Of a stretch of DNA of 64,000 nt, positions 35,901 through 44,860 are shown piece by piece. The notes below the pieces were generated by a model. The model made no database searches and was not told the DNA's origin. It saw only the letters and a list, made by a program, of their open reading frames with translations. Origin of the DNA: CAYOZN01 sp964408455 (GTDB lineage Bacteria; Planctomycetota; Phycisphaerae; UBA1845; UTPLA1). The stretch is from positions 207,321-271,320 of the forward strand of contig CAYOZN010000004.1 of NCBI GenBank assembly GCA_964408455.1. The letters run 5' to 3'. The translations under genes and the position numbers were made by a program. Each line of letters opens with the position of its first letter. Positions within the stretch are counted from its first letter, which is position 1.

Positions 35901-36176
35901 GGCCTGCCCGAGGTGCGCATCCGCGTCGTCGCCATCGACAAGCGGTTTCAGAATTCATCCGATCTGGTTGCAGTGCCCATTGCGCCAGGCTTCGAGGCGC
36001 AGCCCGGCGATGTGAATGCCGACGGCTTCATCGACATGACGGACGCGGCATTGTTTGTGGATGTGCTGACCGGCGCCGATCAGGACCCCGGGCACATTGC
36101 GCGGTCGGACACCAATGGGGACGGCGCGGCGAATGGCGCGGATGTCCAGTGGCTCGTTGACGCCCTGCTGCCATAG
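32925..36176 (+). CDS. Large secreted protein, right-handed-repeat type, with dockerin-like C-terminus (paralogue A1)
   Basis: 1083 aa. Signal peptide near residues 8-29 (LRRSLCILAAMCLAFPARSI), then a jelly-roll-like domain to about 215, then a repeat region with short beta strands (GAVVDFPNSRRLYVDGSLIV, VDGVSSVTPIEYTLN), as in parallel beta-helix proteins. Two Ig-like parts (about 700-1020) follow. The end, PGDVNADGFIDMTDAALF to DTNGDGAANGADVQWLVDAL, has two DxNxDG calcium loops of dockerin type. GGGAG lies 7 bp before the ATG. It is a close paralogue of the next gene in the same order of domains. The ligand is unknown; adhesion or polysaccharide binding is possible. Confidence 0.82.
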   Translation: MDPWNQILRRSLCILAAMCLAFPARSIGQAAFEEDFENIGTVPAGQQGPSGLIQNGWVFRNQSSPATNWPAWTPNGGSGWSNTGDGYLRSSTSSAGFIGASLSTWAILPIIPGQQAGDVLSIWVLDGNFPNLDTFLDVRYSPGGGTGTGSGPLDIGDFTEVLFTDELPVGDGPAIYTQVQVTLPGPGRIAMRYHAPNVHSVGGVTSNLYIDTLTVGAPPDQPCGLNMPAVGQTVIWDAADGPYTICQDFILAAGATLQLDPGAVVDFPNSRRLYVDGSLIVNGTAAQPVIITGDNVSGLFVKGSVSFSHADVATSIQLNAGGEAFIADSVLREEAWLSGAADTALFMERCTIESLVFSGAGASHYDTVHFANPTVPVQLGRIYKVDGVSSVTPIEYTLNCQTRLIENVTITGVPGPAITVGASQTGTADVLVDDSNVLTGNEYPIHIRVGGLHPDSVIPTSGNQHNAVLAPFALGSASDLRSLAALPDVGVPYHFLEHATFNGRVDMPPGLVCRLAPDVSLNLRQNNGWHPQLRGLPDLPIRFERLEPGQPWGALGSTQGVNLWEHVLIDGAVIGVSAGESDIYLRDCEIAQCQWGGKPSGHGIIYGTGNHFWGNAIGVENDTSGAALFSGIKMDGAERPNVFAGNEIAVNNQLGSSGQLADDIHVERNWWGHESGPHETFSNPAGEGDAVAPLVLFQPWETQPPDQTNYRPVVRLTTRLHPVALTGDKILLEWEAFDDDGITGFDIDVRTPPTFTDPPGWQTLAWNLPPWTRRYELTVPDREYGDGKQVQFRIVAYEASGQTGLEFFWLNIPDQPPPGTVEFHNDLTQGFLYHGLFTFCYSVLNADSPPTLYIELDGDMRTMREFDPTWAADECTSGPSRMPMASTDTARFAIRTQGNVNNDYWYFSDYFEIRPDPRFEDAPPVVSIISPQPVELFSGGSVIPISWSASDDDFVREYRIQASFNGGYTYHTIADSVPGNRSNYDWRLPTSDGLPEVRIRVVAIDKRFQNSSDLVAVPIAPGFEAQPGDVNADGFIDMTDAALFVDVLTGADQDPGHIARSDTNGDGAANGADVQWLVDALLP

Positions 36177-36262
36177 GGTCGCAGGTTCCAGCCGGCCAGA
36201 GAGTTCTGACAGGTTAGAAGGCCGTTTCGCGGCAGGAAAAGTGAATCGACGGAGAGTTGCAG

Positions 36263-39200
36263 ATGAATGCCGTTCACGTAGAACCGAAAGTTGCCGGCCG
36301 ACCTGACGGTGCGACGTCGGCGGGCGCGCGACGATCAAGCGCAGCACAGACCCGCATTGCCGCAGCCGCCGCTCTGGTGTCGCTCGTCTGGTTGCCCGCG
36401 ACGTTACGCGCCGACTTCTTCGAGGGATTTAACACTGTCTCGCAGCCCGGCTGGGAAGAATCCGGCCCGTCGAATCTGATCGCAGACGGATGGATCTTTC
36501 GCAATCAGGACCAGCCGACCACGGTATCCCCGGCCTGGACCCGTGGCTTTTGGTTTCCGCCACAGGAAGGCGCGCGATTCCTGTTTTCCGGCCTGATGAA
36601 CCTCTATGACGTGAATCCCGTCAGTTGCAGCCGATGGGCCATACTGCCGAACCTGCCGGAAGTCGCACCGGGTGGCACCGTGACGATCTGGGCCATCGGT
36701 TACAATCTTCCACAGAACAACCACAGCATCGAAGTCCGCCTGTCGACCAGTGGCGGCACCAGCACGGGAAGTGGTGTCACCGCCGTGGGCGATTTCAACA
36801 CTCTGCTCGGCTCGATCAACCCAACCGGCACCTGGCTTCCGCACGAATTTACACTACCGTCCGGTGGACGTGTGGCCCTTCGCTACGTCGGCATGAATAT
36901 GCAAACCAACGGCGGCAACGGCGCCTACGTCGGCATTGACGCCCTGACTGTCGGTCCGCCCGCGATCGATCCGGCCTGCAATCCGCCGCTGCCGGCGCCC
37001 GGTGAAACGATTGTTTGGAGCGTGGCCGACGGTCCCTACAAGATCTGCGTGGACACGACGATCCCCGAAGGTGCGACGCTTGTGCTTGAGCCGGGCGTGA
37101 CGATCGAGTTTCAGGATTTTGCCGTGTTACGCGTTGAAGGACGACTGACCGGCGCCGGCACGGCGGCCCAGCCCGTCGCCCTCACCACCCCAACGCAGAC
37201 CTCCCATACGCGGCTCCAGGCAGTCGGCACGGTCGACTTGCAGCACGCGCAGATCGGGATAAAGACGGCGACTGTTGGCAAGGGCGTCATCCGCGTATCG
37301 GATGGCGTTTTCCTGCCGACCGGCGGCTTCTCGGCCCTTCAAAGCCGAACCGGCCTCATCCAACTCCAGAACTGTGTCGCCCAAAGCGCGTTGCATCCAT
37401 TCACACTCGGTCAGCCGGGCAACTTTGAAATGCGAAACGTCACGATTGCCGAGGGCGATCTCGAACTCGCCGGCTTCGCGATCCTCGACGGCGTCACACT
37501 CCAGAACGGACAGCTTCTACTCGTCCGCGACTTTCAGCGGGCCAGCGTCGGCAACGTGACCATCAGCAATCCCGCCGGGCCGGCCCTGAAGCTGCGCAGC
37601 GGATCGGACTTTTACATCGGACCTGATGTCACAATTCTGGCACACGGCGGTGAGTATCCCATTCATCTCCAGGGCGGCGGCCTGACGCCGGACAGTCAAG
37701 TGATCGGCCCCGCGATTCTCGGCCCGCAGGAGGGAGAGCCCGGCGGAAATAATGGTCACTTCACCTGGCCTAACCTCGGCGTGCCATACGTCCTGCCAAG
37801 CAGCCCCTACTTCAGTGTCAATGCGACCATCGAGCCGGGCGTGACGATTCGCATGGGCGAATGGTCTGGCGTGCTGCTGTTCGGCGACGTGCTGAGCACG
37901 GTTGGGCGCATCAAGGGGCTGCCCGAAGCGCCGATTCGCTTCGAGTCGCTCTCGCCGGCCACGCACCACAAGTGGTTCGTGGGCGCTGCGGGAGGCATCA
38001 ATCTATTGGAGCATGTCATCATCGACGGCGCCGGACTCGGGGTGACGGCGCCGCAGTCGGACATCGATGTGCGCGAGTGCATCGTCCAGAACTGTGAAAC
38101 CGGCATGCAGCCCACCGGATTCGGCTACATCACCGTTCACGGGACGCGCATTTTCAATAACGGCACCGGTGTCATCGATGATCCGGCGTCGATCGCCAAC
38201 GGGATGAACGTGTCTGGCGCGCAGAGGCCAAATATGTTCGTCGGCAACACCATCGCCGTTGACCACGTGCTTGGTGCAAACGGCGAGATCGCTGACATCC
38301 AAGCCGACAACAACTGGTGGGGACATCCGACCGGCCCGTTCAACGAAATCTTCAACCCGGTCGGCCAAGGCGATCCGGTCTCGATTGCCGCGCTTTTTGA
38401 ACCATTCCTGTCCAGCGAGCCCGATCTCTCGGACATTCCGCCGGTGGTGCGCATGGAGCGGCCCTTTGTCATGGCCGAGCCGGGCACGTGGGTCCTGCTC
38501 CAGTGGGAAGCATCCGACGATCACGACATCGTGCACCAGACCATCTGGCTCGAGGCCGACGGCGGCGGCGCATTCAATCCGCAGCCGATTGAATACCTGC
38601 CGGGAGACGTTCGCTCGCACCTGTGGCAGGTGCCATTCACCGGCCCGACGGCCGAGGCGCGCAAGCCCGTGCTGCGGATCGAGGCAACCGATACGGCCGG
38701 CAACACCGGCTACGACCAGGTCACCATCCAGATTCCCGCCGAGCCGCACGTGGAGGGCAATTTCGCTTTCACGACTGACCTGAGCGGCCCCTTCACGATC
38801 GGCCAGGAGTTCGACCTTTGCTGGCAGGCAGTGCCGGTGGCCTACAGCAACATCACCGTGTTCGTCGTGCTGGACGGCGACGAGAACATTTATCGCGAGG
38901 GCGAGGATTACGGTAGCTGTATGTCAGGGGGGCCTATCCGGCTGCCGCTGGTGAGCACCGACACCGCGCGCATCGGCCTGCGCGTCGAGAGCGGTGGGAA
39001 CCGCGTGCAGTGGTACTTCAGCGACAACTTTGCGATCCGGCCGCACGCGGCCATTGGCGACGCTCCGCCGCAGGTGAATCTGCTCAGCCCGAATGGCCTC
39101 GTGCCGGTCGACGGCAGCGCGGTCCCGATTCAATGGTCGGCGGCCGATGATGACGGGCTACGCGACTTCCGCGTTCAGGCGTCGCTCGACGGCGGGCGCA

Positions 39201-39535
39201 CCTGGACCACCATCGCGCGGGATCTGCCGGGCGATGCCACGAGTCTGCTTTGGCAGCAGCCTGCGGGCGATGGTTCGGTGCAGGCGATCGTTCGGGTCGT
39301 CGCCTTCGATACGACGTTTCAGAACAGCTCGAGCGACAGCATGTCGCCGCTGCCGCTGCCCGGCGATCTCAACGGCGATGGCGTTGTTGGCTTTGATGAT
39401 GCCGATCTGTTCGTCGCCGTCCTGCTCGGGCTTGATAGCGATCCGGGCGACATGGCTCGTGCAGATCTCAATCAGGATGGCACGGCCGACGGCCTTGACG
39501 TACAGCCGTTTGCTGACGTGCTCATCGGAAACTAA
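36263..39535 (+). CDS. Large secreted protein, right-handed-repeat type, with dockerin-like C-terminus (paralogue A2)
   Basis: 1090 aa from the ATG at 36263 (GGAGAG 6 bp upstream). The N-terminus is long and basic before the hydrophobic stretch (IAAAAALVSLVWLPATLRA). It shares domain order and phrases with the upstream gene: the E(S)GPSNLIADGWIFRNQDQP opening, DGPYKICVD(T), an NNWWGHPTGPF block (NWWGHESGPH in the partner) and the Ig-like RVQASLDGGRTWTTI. The dockerin-like tail is PGDLNGDGVVGFDDADLF to DLNQDGTADGLDVQPFADVL. The pair probably arose by tandem duplication and has diverged considerably. An extracellular location is likely. Confidence 0.82.
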   Translation: MNAVHVEPKVAGRPDGATSAGARRSSAAQTRIAAAAALVSLVWLPATLRADFFEGFNTVSQPGWEESGPSNLIADGWIFRNQDQPTTVSPAWTRGFWFPPQEGARFLFSGLMNLYDVNPVSCSRWAILPNLPEVAPGGTVTIWAIGYNLPQNNHSIEVRLSTSGGTSTGSGVTAVGDFNTLLGSINPTGTWLPHEFTLPSGGRVALRYVGMNMQTNGGNGAYVGIDALTVGPPAIDPACNPPLPAPGETIVWSVADGPYKICVDTTIPEGATLVLEPGVTIEFQDFAVLRVEGRLTGAGTAAQPVALTTPTQTSHTRLQAVGTVDLQHAQIGIKTATVGKGVIRVSDGVFLPTGGFSALQSRTGLIQLQNCVAQSALHPFTLGQPGNFEMRNVTIAEGDLELAGFAILDGVTLQNGQLLLVRDFQRASVGNVTISNPAGPALKLRSGSDFYIGPDVTILAHGGEYPIHLQGGGLTPDSQVIGPAILGPQEGEPGGNNGHFTWPNLGVPYVLPSSPYFSVNATIEPGVTIRMGEWSGVLLFGDVLSTVGRIKGLPEAPIRFESLSPATHHKWFVGAAGGINLLEHVIIDGAGLGVTAPQSDIDVRECIVQNCETGMQPTGFGYITVHGTRIFNNGTGVIDDPASIANGMNVSGAQRPNMFVGNTIAVDHVLGANGEIADIQADNNWWGHPTGPFNEIFNPVGQGDPVSIAALFEPFLSSEPDLSDIPPVVRMERPFVMAEPGTWVLLQWEASDDHDIVHQTIWLEADGGGAFNPQPIEYLPGDVRSHLWQVPFTGPTAEARKPVLRIEATDTAGNTGYDQVTIQIPAEPHVEGNFAFTTDLSGPFTIGQEFDLCWQAVPVAYSNITVFVVLDGDENIYREGEDYGSCMSGGPIRLPLVSTDTARIGLRVESGGNRVQWYFSDNFAIRPHAAIGDAPPQVNLLSPNGLVPVDGSAVPIQWSAADDDGLRDFRVQASLDGGRTWTTIARDLPGDATSLLWQQPAGDGSVQAIVRVVAFDTTFQNSSSDSMSPLPLPGDLNGDGVVGFDDADLFVAVLLGLDSDPGDMARADLNQDGTADGLDVQPFADVLIGN

Positions 39536-39616
39536 GCGTGCGTCAGTGCAGGCGCACGCCTTACCGGGCAGCAGAAACTGCCGCCAGGATCAGGTAGAAA
39601 GCCCTGGAAGGATGGA

Positions 39617-40885
39617 ATGATGTTATCCAACTCAAATCGCATTGGATGTAGAACTGTTTCGGCCGTGGCCGCCATTGGCATGACACTATTGTTATCGCCC
39701 AGGCTTGCGCCTGCACAGAGCGAGTATCAGTTCTTTCTGGTTGAGTCGTTCAACCCCGGTTATTCGCTGGCCGAGACCGCCCTGTTCGGGATCAACGCAT
39801 CGAACATCGGCGTTGGCAGCGATACCTTCGGCGGGTTTACCTGGACCGAAGCAACGGGCAAGACACAACTGCCGTGGAACAGTTCAAAGGGGATTAACAA
39901 CCCGGGCTGGATCAACTATACACACTCGATCTACCAGCCTTCCACGCAGCAGCAGATAACCATTCCCGAACCCAGTGCCGCCTATCCGATCCGCAGTCTG
40001 ATCGATTTGAGCGACAACATGGTGGGCGTCGGCGTGGCGTCGCATGGGGGCTCAGGATGCGAACCCTTCGACTGCCCCTATGACTGCGGAAAGGCCTTCG
40101 TCTGGGATCAGGTCAACGGCGCGCGCCATGTGAACGTACCCGACCTGAAGGCTTTTCATGCGGTAAATAACAACAACATCGCCGTCGGCGTGATCATCGT
40201 GAATTGCGACGATAACCGCGGCGTCGTCTACGATCTCAATACCGACCAATGGACCAACCTCAGCGATCTGCTCCCGCCGCTCGACTTAATCAACCGCCCG
40301 GCACAGATCTGGCCGACGGACATCAACGACTCGGGTCAGGTCATTGGACTGGCACTATACGGATCGGAGCCAGAGAAGCCCTTTATCTGGACGGCGGAGA
40401 CTGGTTTCACGTTCCTCCCCATCATTCCCGGTGGCGAATACGGCTACATGTATGTGAACAGCATCAACAATAACGGCGTGGTCGTGGGCGAGGCGCTGGA
40501 CGGGACCGTGATGAACTGGAAATCGTTCGTGTGGGATCCGGCCAATGGCATCCGCCTGTTGGAAGACCTGGTGGATGAGCCGGCTAACTTCCAAATTGAA
40601 CGTGCGAATGCCATCAACGACAACGGCTGGATCGTTGGCAGTGGGCATTTTGGTCCCGGCTGGGCGACGCAGCGGGGATTTGTCCTGAAGCCCGTCGTTC
40701 AAAGCGTCCCGGGTGACATCGACGGCAATGGCATCGCGGACATGAACGACATTGCGAGCTTTGTCAATGTGCTCACCGGCGCCGACGAAGATCCTGATCG
40801 CGTTGCTGCGTCCGATCTCAACGGCGATGGCTCTGCCAATGGCCTGGATGTAACCGTCATGGTCGATCTCCTGCTCAATGGTTAG
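39617..40885 (+). CDS. Secreted HAF-repeat protein with dockerin-like C-terminus (paralogue B1)
   Basis: 422 aa. Signal peptide (VAAIGMTLLLSPRLAPAQS). The body is made of HAF-type repeats of about 40 residues, for example TDINDSGQVIGLALYGSEPEKPFIWT and NSINNNGVVVGEALDG, which are thought to form a beta-propeller-like array. It ends with PGDIDGNGIADMNDIASFVNVL and DLNGDGSANGLDVTVMVDLL. GGAAGG is close upstream of ATG 39617, and a second ATG follows directly. It is the first of two adjacent paralogues. An extracellular role is likely; the ligand is unknown. Confidence 0.82.
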   Translation: MMLSNSNRIGCRTVSAVAAIGMTLLLSPRLAPAQSEYQFFLVESFNPGYSLAETALFGINASNIGVGSDTFGGFTWTEATGKTQLPWNSSKGINNPGWINYTHSIYQPSTQQQITIPEPSAAYPIRSLIDLSDNMVGVGVASHGGSGCEPFDCPYDCGKAFVWDQVNGARHVNVPDLKAFHAVNNNNIAVGVIIVNCDDNRGVVYDLNTDQWTNLSDLLPPLDLINRPAQIWPTDINDSGQVIGLALYGSEPEKPFIWTAETGFTFLPIIPGGEYGYMYVNSINNNGVVVGEALDGTVMNWKSFVWDPANGIRLLEDLVDEPANFQIERANAINDNGWIVGSGHFGPGWATQRGFVLKPVVQSVPGDIDGNGIADMNDIASFVNVLTGADEDPDRVAASDLNGDGSANGLDVTVMVDLLLNG

Positions 40886-40906
40886 TACATCGGGAAAGGA
40901 TTGCAT

Positions 40907-42145
40907 ATGTGCAAATCTTGTCGTCAACAACACGTCTTTACCGCTGCCGTCTTCACGCTTTTGATGGCCGCACCCGCGCTTGCGCGAGCAGATGTCGAGT
41001 ACGAGCTTGTCATCATCGAGCCGTGGAACACCAGCTACAGCCTCGCGAGTTCCGGGGTCGGCGGGCTGAACAATCTCAATCAGGTGACGGGCTGCGCGAC
41101 GACCGCGCCCCTGGGCGGACCGTGCTCGTTCATCTGGACACTCGAGACCGGCAAGGTGCCGATCAACCTGGCAGGTCCCATTAACGACCTCGGGGTGATC
41201 ACGTCCGGCAACTACATTCGCTGGCCAGACGGCACCCTTCAGCAGATGGACGGCGCCATGGGCGACGGCGCCGACCTGAACAACGCTAACGTCGTGGCCG
41301 GAACGGACGGGGAGCTCTATTGGTGCGAGTACGGTGAGGTTTTTCCCAACCGTGAGGCGGCGGTCTGGAGCCCGGAAGGCGGCTCCATTCTCGTGCAACA
41401 GCAGCTCGGCGTTCCCGCCGCGGATCAGGCCTGGGCCGTCAATAACAACAACCAGTTCGTCGGCGTCCGATCCACGACGGGCATGTGCGGAGACCAAAAG
41501 GCGTTCTATTACGACCTGAACGTAAATCAATACGTCGATCTACATACGCTGTTGACGGGCAGTTCCTCCGGAATCACACACGCCGTGGATATCAATGACG
41601 CGGGCATCGTGATCGGCGATGGACCGGTGAGCATCGGCGGAGGCGCCTTTCTCTGGAGTGCCGGCGCTGGGTTCACGTTCTTTCCCAGTCTGCCTGGGAC
41701 GCTACCCGGCTATTCCATTCCTAGCTCAATCAACAATGCCGGCACGGTGGTCGGCCAGGCCATTGTCAACGAGTGGTGGCACGCCTGGATCTGGGACGAG
41801 CAGAACGGTATCCGCGACTTGAACGAGATCACGGAAGGGATTCCGCCGAACTTCGCCATCGTGGAAGCAAGAAAGATCAACGACAACGGCTGGATCATCG
41901 GCCGTGGGCACTACGGCGACTGGAGCCCAACGCGAGCGGTGGTACTGATCCCGCTTCATTCAGATATGCCAGGCGACATCGATGGCGACGGTGACGTCGA
42001 CATGAATGACGCGGCGCTGTTCATCGACGTTTTGCTCGGCATCGACAATGACGCGGGCCATCAACTTGGTGCCGACCTGAATGCCGATGGAGCCCCCAAC
42101 GGCGGCGACGTCTCTCTGATGACTGCGGCGTTGATTGGTTCGTAG
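40907..42145 (+). CDS. Secreted HAF-repeat protein with dockerin-like C-terminus (paralogue B2)
   Basis: 412 aa from ATG 40907, 6 bp after GGGAAAGGA. Signal peptide (HVFTAAVFTLLMAAPALARA). It opens VEYELVIIEPWNTSYSLAS, mirroring SEYQFFLVESFNPGYSLAE in the upstream gene, and repeats the motifs (A)VDINDAGIVIGDGP, SINNAGTVVGQAI and KINDNGWIIGRGHYG. The dockerin-like end is PGDIDGDGDVDMNDAALF to DLNADGAPNGGDVSLMTAAL. Only 21 bp separate it from paralogue B1, so both are probably on one transcript. Confidence 0.82.
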   Translation: MCKSCRQQHVFTAAVFTLLMAAPALARADVEYELVIIEPWNTSYSLASSGVGGLNNLNQVTGCATTAPLGGPCSFIWTLETGKVPINLAGPINDLGVITSGNYIRWPDGTLQQMDGAMGDGADLNNANVVAGTDGELYWCEYGEVFPNREAAVWSPEGGSILVQQQLGVPAADQAWAVNNNNQFVGVRSTTGMCGDQKAFYYDLNVNQYVDLHTLLTGSSSGITHAVDINDAGIVIGDGPVSIGGGAFLWSAGAGFTFFPSLPGTLPGYSIPSSINNAGTVVGQAIVNEWWHAWIWDEQNGIRDLNEITEGIPPNFAIVEARKINDNGWIIGRGHYGDWSPTRAVVLIPLHSDMPGDIDGDGDVDMNDAALFIDVLLGIDNDAGHQLGADLNADGAPNGGDVSLMTAALIGS

Positions 42146-42194
42146 GAGCTCATTGGCCAATCGGATGCACGATAATCTTGAAGGAGGTTGTGAC

Positions 42195-42528
42195 ATGGTC
42201 AGCGGGACGAGCCGATTGTCTGCGATGATTTGCGTACTCACGGCATGGATTGTCGGGATCAGCGTGGCACGCGCCGGCGGGCCGCCTGCCGATCCGGACT
42301 ACAAGATATTCGACCCCGGCAATACCGGCATTCCCGGCTACGCCAACATGATGCTCGTTGATGGGTGCAGATTGGCCCGCATGGCTCTCCAACCATCACG
42401 CTCGGCCCGGCGGCCGGCAATGGACATGACCTTTACATCCGGCCCGAACTGAACAGCGTCATGCGCTACGATGCCTCAGCCAATGGCCTGGATCCTGCAA
42501 TCATGGTTGACCTGTTGCTGAATGGATG
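42195..42528 (+). pseudogene. Chimeric dockerin-type pseudogene, internally deleted
   Basis: Starting at ATG 42195, three pieces are joined. Piece 1 (to 42360) encodes a signal peptide and the N-terminus AGGPPADPDYKIFDPGNTGI, like the start of the gene at 44861. Piece 2 (42361-42481) matches 45655-45775 at 119 of 121 bases. The join skips the equivalent of 631 bp and shifts the frame. Piece 3 (to 42528) resembles the dockerin tail of the gene at 39617 (ANGLDPAIMVDLLLNG against ANGLDVTVMVDLLLNG). The near identity of piece 2 to the intact gene means recent copying or conversion. No functional product is expected. Confidence 0.85.
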
Positions 42529-42686
42529 AGCACGCCCGGAGATGACTCATTCCCATTCGACGCGATGGCAGCAATGCGTTTCGTAGAGGCCTTATCCGAT
42601 GTTTGCGTCTGGGCGGCCACTTACAAGAGCTTCGCGCGACCTGGCGTGGCTCAGCCCGGATGCCTTTTGCGACATGGAATAGAAAA

Positions 42687-44837
42687 ATGGTGACTCAAAA
42701 GACTTTCATCCTTTCTGCCGTTCCCCTGGCGGCTTTGCTAATCAATGCTGCCGCAATGGCGCTGCCGCCCAGCCCACAGTTCATACCTCACACCCCGGAT
42801 ACTAGCGGCATGCCCGGCCAGGGCACCGTCATGTTCGCGAACTTCGCGCCGGGCGGCGAACTCTGGGTGAGTTCCAACACTGCCGGACTCATCTGGCTGT
42901 ACGGTGGAATCGGTGTGTACGACGCCACGACAGACATCTGGATCACACATTCAAGCCGGAGTACGCCGCTGCAATTCTGGAATTACGAGGTCGAGTGGGA
43001 TTCGCAGGGCAATGCCTGGCTGGCGTGCGAGAACCAGCTGGTCATGAAGCAGGCGGAAAGTGGCGAATGGCAGGTCTTTGGTCCACTGAACAGTCCGCTC
43101 GTCGGCGATCGTAACTGGGACGTCGCCATCGATGGCAATGATCACATCTGGATTGCCAACGATGATATCGATCAGGTGCAGGGCGGACTGTTTGAGTTTG
43201 ATCCGGCCTTGCAATCGTGGATGCATCACGATGAGCCGTTCATGCGCACCTATTTTGGCATTTCCGCGCCGTTCAGTGTGTATGCCCGCAGCAACGGTGA
43301 GATATGGGCGGCATTCGAGTTCATGAGCGGCAATGCCCGTCGCGTTAACGGGCAATGGTTGCACCAGACCGGCCCGCAGATTCTTCAGTTTGCGGAAACC
43401 TCCGATGGTACGCTGTACGGCGTCAGCGGCAGCGGCACCTATCGCTTCAACGATGCCACGCAGAGCTGGGACGTGATCGCCGGCTACAACTCCAGCGTTA
43501 TCGCGATTGACTCCCAGGACCGCGTCTATGTCGGTTCGGGCGCGTTTACCTATCGCTTCGCCAATGGCGCGTGGACTGTCTTTGCCGAGGCGCCGAGTGA
43601 CATCAAGTCCGTCGACTTTGACGCTGCGGGTGATGTATGGATTGCCTACAAGCATTCGGTTCGACAATACGACGACTCCGGCTCAGGCAAGCGAATCTAT
43701 TCAAGCGTTATGACGGGCATCGGCTATTACAACCTCGACAATATCGAAGTCGACAATCAGGGAAACGTATGGACGATGGCCGGCACGACCGGCGCGACCC
43801 GCTTCGATGGCGAGCGCTACCGCAATTTCAGCCAGTTCGGTCACGAGGAAACAAACCCCTTCCAACTCGGCAGCAGCCTGCTGTGCACGAATGTCGAGGA
43901 CGTCTTTCAGGACAGCGCCGGCAACATCTGGTTCGCAGCCAATGGCGTGGCGCGCAGCGCCGATCTCGAAAACTGGGACCTCTGGTACTGGGGCAACGCC
44001 AACCTGCCCTACGATCATCTCACCGCGATTGGGCAGGACGCCAACGGCGCGATCTGGGCGGGCTCCGATGGCTCGGGCATCTTTCGATTTGACGAACTCT
44101 CCGGCCAGTGGATCCATCGTTCGCTGGGCGCGAACTACAACGCCGAGCGCGTCATCGAAATCGTCACCACCACCGGCGGCGTGATGTGGGTCGCCACGTA
44201 CGCAGGCGTGCATCGCTTCGATGGTACGAACTGGAGCTACTTCCCCGCGTGGTCGGCGGAGGTCCCAAGCATGCCGCGCGATCTCGCTGCCGGTCCCAAT
44301 GGCGACGTCTGGATCGCCACGGGCGATGGGCTTGTGCATCACGACGGCGCGTCCGCGTGGACCGTTTATACGCCGGCGAACTCGGCCCTCATGCACCCGA
44401 ACGTCAGCAGCGTTGCCGTGCGCGAGGATGGCCTGGTTGCGGCGTGCAGCGAGGACCTTTATTACAACTATCCGTACACCGGCAACATGGTGCTCTTCGA
44501 CAGCACGACCGCTGAATGGGCCGGTTATCCCGGTGGCTACGGCAATCCCAACCCCTTCTACCAGGCGTCTGCGATGGAATTCGATCACCGCGGCGACCTG
44601 TGGATTGCCGAGGTGAACTTCGGCGCCGTGCAGGTGCTCCTCGGCGGCGGACAGGTTGTGCCGGGTGACATCGACGGCGACGGCGATGTCGATCTGGCGG
44701 ACGGAGCCGTGCTTGTAGACGTGCTACTGGGCCTCGACATCGATCCGCAGCATGCGGCGCAATCCGACATCAATCAAGATGGAACTCCGAACGGCCTCGA
44801 CATTCAGCCGTTTCTAGATGCGATGCTGCAATCGTGA
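42687..44837 (+). CDS. Secreted beta-propeller protein with dockerin-like C-terminus (paralogue C1)
   Basis: 716 aa from ATG 42687, chosen because the signal peptide (MVTQKTFILSAVPLAALLIN) then lies at the very start. The body is a long series of two-component-propeller-like blades with the pattern 'D..GN.W.A....' (VEWDSQGNAWLACEN, AIDGNDHIWIANDDI, GQDANGAIWAGSDGSGI). The end, PGDIDGDGDVDLADGAVLVDVL to DINQDGTPNGLDIQPFLDAM, is dockerin-like. Such propellers bind ligands or polysaccharides; nothing here shows catalysis. The stop codon overlaps a GTG frame of the next gene, whose real start is probably 24 bp further on. Confidence 0.82.
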   Translation: MVTQKTFILSAVPLAALLINAAAMALPPSPQFIPHTPDTSGMPGQGTVMFANFAPGGELWVSSNTAGLIWLYGGIGVYDATTDIWITHSSRSTPLQFWNYEVEWDSQGNAWLACENQLVMKQAESGEWQVFGPLNSPLVGDRNWDVAIDGNDHIWIANDDIDQVQGGLFEFDPALQSWMHHDEPFMRTYFGISAPFSVYARSNGEIWAAFEFMSGNARRVNGQWLHQTGPQILQFAETSDGTLYGVSGSGTYRFNDATQSWDVIAGYNSSVIAIDSQDRVYVGSGAFTYRFANGAWTVFAEAPSDIKSVDFDAAGDVWIAYKHSVRQYDDSGSGKRIYSSVMTGIGYYNLDNIEVDNQGNVWTMAGTTGATRFDGERYRNFSQFGHEETNPFQLGSSLLCTNVEDVFQDSAGNIWFAANGVARSADLENWDLWYWGNANLPYDHLTAIGQDANGAIWAGSDGSGIFRFDELSGQWIHRSLGANYNAERVIEIVTTTGGVMWVATYAGVHRFDGTNWSYFPAWSAEVPSMPRDLAAGPNGDVWIATGDGLVHHDGASAWTVYTPANSALMHPNVSSVAVREDGLVAACSEDLYYNYPYTGNMVLFDSTTAEWAGYPGGYGNPNPFYQASAMEFDHRGDLWIAEVNFGAVQVLLGGGQVVPGDIDGDGDVDLADGAVLVDVLLGLDIDPQHAAQSDINQDGTPNGLDIQPFLDAMLQS

Positions 44838-44860
44838 CACCTGTTGTGAAGGGTATTGCC

